DNA of 9,448 bases from CAZVLQ01 sp964628185 (lineage in GTDB: Bacteria > Pseudomonadota > Zetaproteobacteria > Mariprofundales > Mariprofundaceae): the NCBI GenBank assembly GCA_964628185.1, contig CAZVLQ010000041.1, forward strand, positions 1-9,448, written 5' to 3'. Position 1 is the first letter of the stretch. Each line of letters starts with the position of its first letter. A model generated the notes under the pieces. That model was not told where the DNA came from. It was given only the letters and a program-made list of their open reading frames with translations, and searched no databases. The translations under genes and the position numbers were made by a program. Below are positions 6,003-9,448 of the stretch, piece after piece.

Positions 6003-6893
6003 AAGCGCCTGAAATGCAGTCGGAAACGGTATTCGCCATAGTCCACGGGAAAGGGTTGCGCCCGGGCCACGGTCTTCAGCGCCGCCCGGTCCAGTACGGC
6101 GTACCCGGAACCCCTGAGCACCTTAAGCCGGCTTGCCAGTCCTCCCCCGGTCAGAAAGAAAGAAACATCCACCTCCCCCTCAATACCACGTCTGCGGGCG
6201 CTGGCAGGATAATATTTGAATGCCTCCAGGTGATTGCGCACGATTTTTCGCACCGCCTGCACACCGGCGCGCTGCTCTTGCCGGGATGAAGCCGGCCGGA
6301 CTGTTTGCCGCGGTATCCGGTCCCGCAATAAGCGGGTATCCAAACTGCTTCGATTCGCCACTCTTGCTAAAACGGGAGCAGGTTCGACGGCCTTTTTGTG
6401 ATTCGGGCCTCCGGCCCTCACCCTGCGGGCGACCTGAAGTTCGTCCAAACGGCCTGTGGCCTTTTTGTGATTCGGGCCTCCGGCCCTCACCCTGCGGGCG
6501 ACCTGAAGTTCGNNNNNNNNNNNNNNNNNNNNNNNNNNNNNNNNNNNNNNNNNNNNNNNNNNNNNNNNNNNNNNNNNNNNNNNNNNNNNNNNNNNNNNNN
6601 NNNNNNNNNNNNTCCAAACGGCCTGCGGCCTTTTTGTCTGAAGTTGAATGTGTTACTTGCACCCCGTTCAGGTCCGGAAGCGGTTGTGGGGCGGGTGCGC
6701 CTGTTTGCATGCCTGTCCGTGCCGTGGCCATGGCAGGCAGACTGATCAGTTCCACGGTCACATCGTTGCGCGCTGCCTTGGTTGGCAGCTTGTCGGTATC
6801 TGACGACAGGGCAACAAGCAACAGACCGTGGACGGCAATGCTCGCCACCGCCCACGGCCAGATGCGATACGGGCTAAAAGCGATAGCTCGCAC
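5999..6893 (-). CDS. tonB: TonB energy transducer with a tandem-repeat linker (interrupted by gap)
   Basis: Links the inner-membrane ExbBD proton-motive engine to the BtuB receptor. The GTG start at 6893 overlaps btuB by 20 bases and gives a short cytoplasmic tail, then one membrane helix ('WAVASIAVHGLLLVAL') carrying the S-x3-H pair (S18, H22) that is essential in TonB. A 'PAPQPLPDL' stretch follows, then array B, read as 23-residue units (GRLDELQVARRVRAGGPNHKKA-type) in place of the usual Pro-rich linker. The C-terminal domain is intact: 'YYPASARRRGIEGEVDVSFFL', ending 'RFRLHFRRL'. Removing the 100 N leaves 795 bases, exactly 265 codons, in one frame across the join. True length depends on the missing unit count. 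No exbB/exbD in the window. An upstream in-frame ATG at 6962 deep inside btuB is less likely. Confidence 0.88.
6389..6637. repeat. Tandem repeat array B (69-base units) inside tonB, interrupted by gap
   Basis: A full 69-base unit (6389-6457) and 55 identical bases of the next (6458-6512) precede the gap; after it TCCAAACGGCCTGC continues the unit exactly, with one base changed. On the minus strand the 37-base core is identical to that of array A, but the variable part (32 bases, starting AACTTCAGGTCGCCC) is different. GGGCC-GGA-GGCCC forms a small hairpin. 69 is a multiple of three, so copy changes keep the tonB frame. Confidence 0.92.
6513..6612. other. Assembly gap, 100 N
   Basis: Exactly 100 N, the conventional unknown-size gap. 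The flanks (GAAGTTCG | TCCAAACGG) join in repeat phase, so the missing sequence is probably a whole number (possibly zero) of 69-base units. Confidence 0.97.
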
Positions 6894-8775
6894 CGGCCCG
6901 GAACGTTGCCGTTGGCGCCGGAAAGAAATTATCACCGCTGGATGATGAAAAGACGCCATAACTACTGTAGTTCCGGCTGCCCAGATTTTCCACGCGTACA
7001 AACATTTCCACATCCTGCCAGCGATAATTGGCCGCTGCATCCATAATGAAGTAGCCGGGCAGGTGTGCGCGCTTGTTTGCCTGGTCGCTGATCAGAATCG
7101 AGCCGCCCACGTACGTCATGTGCAGGTTCGTGGACAGGCCTTCAAGCCAGTCCGCCGTCCAGTCCGCTCCGAAACGGTTGCGAGGCACGGCGGGAACAGC
7201 CTTGCCGTCAAAAGCACCGCCGCGAAACAGTGCCCGTGCATAGGTGTAGTTGGCGCCAAGTTGCAGAAAATCGTGCACACGCCAGTGACCGGAAATCATG
7301 ATGACATCGTGCCGGGTTTCACTGGCATAATTTTCGTTGGCGAAAGTGTCAGGATTAAAGAAAATCTCGTGGGCCAGGTCGCCACGGCTGATATTGAGCT
7401 CCAGCCAGGCGGAACCGAGATTATAGCGCAGTCCCGCGCCGTAGTGCCTTCCCGTCTGCGGCAGCAGACCTGAATTCACCGTGCCTGAAAGGAAATCGAA
7501 CTCCTCATCCAGCAGGGGAAAGCGCAGCGAACGTGAGGCGTTCAGCCGCAACCGAAGGCCATCGGTCAGCAGCAGTGAGCCACCGGCTTCCCAGGCCGCC
7601 TTCCGCTTGTTGTTGATTTGCAGGGTGGTTTTGGTGAACTCATCCTTCACACGCTCGCTGCGTCCACCACCGTTCACACTCCAGCGGCGCGCTGTGTCGC
7701 CCAGTTCCAGCGAACCGTAAAAACCGTCCTGCTTGCGCTTGATCGCGGTGCTGGAAAGTACGCTGTTATCCCGTTCCAGATCCCAGCCGGCCAGCATTTG
7801 CGCACGCAGACCGGACGTGTGCATCGTATAGGTCAACTTTGGCCGCAGACTGCGTGTGCGCAGGGTGCTGTTCACCGCAAAGCCGGAAAAATCAGATGAT
7901 GTCTCACGCCTCCGGAAGCCGCCGTCAAGTTCCACTTCCAGGCCGGAACCGGAATCCCAGTCCAGACCACCATCGACAAAGCTGTCCGTAGTCTTGCTGA
8001 AATCACGGGGTGCTTTGGCCTGCTTGCGATTGCTTGCCACCCTGGCTGCTGTAAGGCTGCCTGGCAGACCCGCGCGATCCCGATGGTGATTACCACTGAT
8101 ATGCAGATTGATATTGGCGGGCAGATCGGCCTCGGCCCGTGCACCGCCGTCGAAACGCTCAAAAAGGTTGTTGTCCCGATAGCCGTCCGTCGTCAGTCCG
8201 GCGATGCTGGTTTCCACGCGTACCCTGCCGGAATCGGCGCCCAGCCTGCCATGTCCGGAAAATTCGCCGAAGCTGCCACCGGCAAGGCTGATGCTGCCGC
8301 CGGATTCGGGAATACGGGTAATGATATTGATGACGCCACCCACGGCGCCATTACCGTAGAGCACCGAGCTTGCACCATGCACAATCTCGATACGTTCGAT
8401 CTGATCAAGTGGAATCTGCGTCCAGTCGGTGCCGGACAGATCGGGACTGTTGACGCGGCGGCCATCCACCAGCACCACGCTGTTGGCCGGTGCGGATTCA
8501 CCGAAGCCACCCAGATCCACCTGGGATTTGGCCCCCACGCCCGTGGTGTCGCGTACGACGATATTCGCCTGGCCTTTCAAAATATCCACCACGTTTTCCG
8601 CATGTGATGCTTCAATGGTGCTGCGATCAATCACCGTGACCGGTTTTGACGATGTTGATGACGGCGACTCCACTCTGCTCGCCGTAACATTGATCCGGCC
8701 CAGGTTTTCCTGAGCCGGTGCAATACCGGCTGCTCCCAGCAATGCCGGAAGTATATAGATGGTTTTCAAGTTCAA
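6874..8775 (-). CDS. btuB: TonB-dependent vitamin B12 outer-membrane receptor
   Basis: Imports cobalamin across the outer membrane using TonB energy. It is 633 residues, close to the 614 of E. coli BtuB. Signal peptide about 1-22 ('MNLKTIYILPALLGAAGIAPAQ'), then a TonB-box-like 'RINVTAS', then the plug: 'KPVTVIDRSTIE', 'VVDILKGQANIVVRD', 'SVVLVDGRRVN', 'IPLDQIERIEIVHGASSVLYGNGAVGGVINIIT'. The rest is a 22-strand type barrel ending in aromatic 'GASYRF', the insertion signal with terminal Phe. The start is TTG at 8775, chosen because AAGGAG stands 7 bases before it and the signal peptide begins there. The riboswitch just upstream fixes its role as a B12-regulated receptor. Its end overlaps the tonB start. 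Confidence 0.94.
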   Translation of the reverse strand: MNLKTIYILPALLGAAGIAPAQENLGRINVTASRVESPSSTSSKPVTVIDRSTIEASHAENVVDILKGQANIVVRDTTGVGAKSQVDLGGFGESAPANSVVLVDGRRVNSPDLSGTDWTQIPLDQIERIEIVHGASSVLYGNGAVGGVINIITRIPESGGSISLAGGSFGEFSGHGRLGADSGRVRVETSIAGLTTDGYRDNNLFERFDGGARAEADLPANINLHISGNHHRDRAGLPGSLTAARVASNRKQAKAPRDFSKTTDSFVDGGLDWDSGSGLEVELDGGFRRRETSSDFSGFAVNSTLRTRSLRPKLTYTMHTSGLRAQMLAGWDLERDNSVLSSTAIKRKQDGFYGSLELGDTARRWSVNGGGRSERVKDEFTKTTLQINNKRKAAWEAGGSLLLTDGLRLRLNASRSLRFPLLDEEFDFLSGTVNSGLLPQTGRHYGAGLRYNLGSAWLELNISRGDLAHEIFFNPDTFANENYASETRHDVIMISGHWRVHDFLQLGANYTYARALFRGGAFDGKAVPAVPRNRFGADWTADWLEGLSTNLHMTYVGGSILISDQANKRAHLPGYFIMDAAANYRWQDVEMFVRVENLGSRNYSSYGVFSSSSGDNFFPAPTATFRAGASYRF

Positions 8776-8912
8776 GATTTTTCTCCTTCGCGCCCGCCGC
8801 GCATGGTATTTTTGAAGCGAACGCGTTGTGGAGAAATTGTATGACAGTGGCTGCGGAGTCTGGTCCGGTCTGCCACGTCCTCACCCCGGGACGACATTCG
8901 CATGAATGCTTA
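8776..8912 (-). promoter_or_regulatory. btuB leader: presumed riboswitch expression platform
   Basis: Between the B12 box and the btuB start the RNA can form CATTC-ATGC-GAATG (8895-8908), CGTCC...GGACG (8876-8893) and a small GCGC...GCGC hairpin (8790-8801 region) abutting the AAGGAG at 8783-8788. No stem is followed by a T tract, so control of ribosome access looks more likely than transcription termination. The mechanism is inference. Confidence 0.5.
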
Positions 8913-9097
8913 CAGGCCGGTCTCCTGGCTTGCCGTCGTCCGCCTCCATCCATGCCTTCCCGGTTGCCCAGTGGCGTCTGGATGGATTTGTCGGGCCTAC
9001 AGTAGCGGGGGCTGCGCCGGACTTGGTTAAACAAATAACCGCACCGGACTTCCCGTTTCACCCGCCGGAAATGAATATCCGGTCGGGCACCTGAAGC
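8913..9097 (-). promoter_or_regulatory. Cobalamin riboswitch
   Basis: On the minus strand the conserved blocks appear in the right order and spacing: GGTGCC (9091-9086), CGGGAAGTCCGGTG (9055-9042), GCAGCCCCCGCTACTGTAG (9015-8997), GCCACTGGG (8975-8967), GGGAAGGC, and the B12 box AGCCAGGAGACCGGCCTG (8930-8913). This is the adenosylcobalamin-binding fold that represses B12 uptake and synthesis genes when the coenzyme is plentiful. It heads the btuB-tonB-btuFCD operon. The outer boundaries are approximate. Confidence 0.96.
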
Positions 9098-9119
9098 GGC
9101 CGGTAGCCTACGAATACCG

Positions 9120-9272
9120 TTCGAATTTGGCAAGCTGTATGAAGCGTATGCGGACGAGGCGGGCGCAATGGCGCACAAACAAACGGAACATTATCGGATT
9201 TGGCGCAAAGTCGTGACCGACTGGATGGATAAACCGCGCCGCGGTATTTCCTACAACGGCCTGATGCCCTGA
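9120..9272 (+). pseudogene. Possible remnant of the 3' end of a gene on the opposite strand
   Basis: The plus strand is open for 51 codons to a TGA at 9270-9272. It reads like natural protein ('FEFGKLYEAYADEAGAMAHK', later 'HYRIWRKVVTDWM', 'GISYNGLMP'), balanced and hydrophilic, unlike the shadow frames nearby. Upstream the frame runs into the riboswitch, so no full gene fits. An internal ATG at 9168 would give 34 residues with only a weak GAGG before it. It may be the truncated end of a lost gene or a small gene; no family recognised. Confidence 0.28.
9190..9195 (-). promoter_or_regulatory. Candidate -10 element for the B12 operon
   Basis: GATAAT on the minus strand, about 95 bases upstream of the riboswitch and inside the only stretch where its promoter can lie after the groL terminator. 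No good -35 hexamer is seen at 16-18 bases, so this is a weak call. Confidence 0.2.
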
Positions 9273-9335
9273 TCAGAAGGCAGGGGACGGAAAACGGAAA
9301 ACGCGCATCCCGCATCTTTCCTCGCCATGCGCAGC

Positions 9336-9361
9336 AAAAAGGGCGGCCAAAAAGGCCGCCC
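9336..9361 (-). terminator. Intrinsic terminator after groL
   Basis: On the minus strand GGGCGGCC - TTTTT - GGCCGCCC is followed by TTTTT: an eight-pair GC stem with a T tract, 27 bases after the groL stop. It separates the chaperonin operon from the B12 operon. Confidence 0.95.
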
Positions 9362-9387
9362 TCTGAAGGGTCCGGAACGGACCTGAT

Positions 9388-9448
9388 TTACATCATGCCG
9401 CCCATACCGCCCATGTCACCACCGCCCGCCGGCGCGGCGGGCTCTTCC
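9388..9448 (-). CDS. groL: Chaperonin GroEL, C-terminal end only
   Basis: The last 19 codons before TAA (9388-9390) read 'EEPAAPAGGGDMGGMGGMM', the Gly-Gly-Met tail found at the C-terminus of GroEL, which projects into the folding chamber. The rest lies beyond the right edge. Downstream is a strong terminator. Confidence 0.95.
   Translation of the reverse strand, partial: EEPAAPAGGGDMGGMGGMM

Noticed and set aside
6180..7040. A continuous 286-codon frame through the second gap.
   Set aside because: It is continuous only because 100 N shifts the frame; after the gap it leaves the TonB C-terminal frame. Joining the edges without N restores true TonB.
8876..8893. The CGTCC...GGACG stem after the riboswitch as an intrinsic terminator.
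   Set aside because: A short stem with no following T tract; translational control is the better guess.
8627..9178. A 183-codon minus-strand frame ahead of btuB.
   Set aside because: It covers the riboswitch and its leader and runs out of frame into the btuB start; composition is not protein-like.

Overview
The window looks like part of a gammaproteobacterial chromosome (GC-rich, GGAGG/AAGGAG ribosome binding sites, the end of a groL gene with a Gly-Met tail, an IS200-like REP-associated transposase). It is a scaffold with two 100-base N gaps. Almost everything is read from the minus strand, so gene order is described here from right to left.

Right edge: the last 19 codons of groL and a strong intrinsic terminator. 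A cobalamin riboswitch follows (about 8913-9097), heading a tightly packed vitamin B12 uptake operon: btuB (outer-membrane receptor), a dedicated tonB, btuF (periplasmic binding protein), btuC (permease) and btuD (ATPase). The btuB/tonB junction overlaps by 20 bases and each of the next three by 4 bases (GTGA or ATGA). After a 164-base stretch holding a hairpin and a probable 34-codon leader ORF come cobO (corrinoid adenosyltransferase) and a CbiX-type cobaltochelatase-like gene. Together these genes import corrinoid across both membranes, adenosylate it, and perhaps supply a chelatase step. Left of that lie a small exported protein translationally coupled to an OmpA-type lipoprotein, and a 5'-complete REP-associated tyrosine transposase cut by the window edge.

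The unusual content is repetitive DNA inside this operon. (1) A tandem repeat family has a 37-base constant core and a locus-specific 35- or 32-base variable part. It forms one array inside the tonB reading frame (69-base units, 23 residues) and another, in opposite orientation, at the cobO/cbiX junction (72-base units). Both arrays are interrupted by the N gaps, and the gap edges rejoin in perfect repeat phase, so the gaps are very probably collapsed arrays of unknown copy number. (2) A second family of about 76-base imperfect palindromes with GGGGACAG ends sits in frame inside btuD, and also at the btuF/btuC junction, where it supplies the btuF stop and the btuC start. The nearby transposase gene carries a related GGGGTCAG motif just upstream. 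The operon therefore shows two independent kinds of short repeat inserted into coding sequence without breaking frame.
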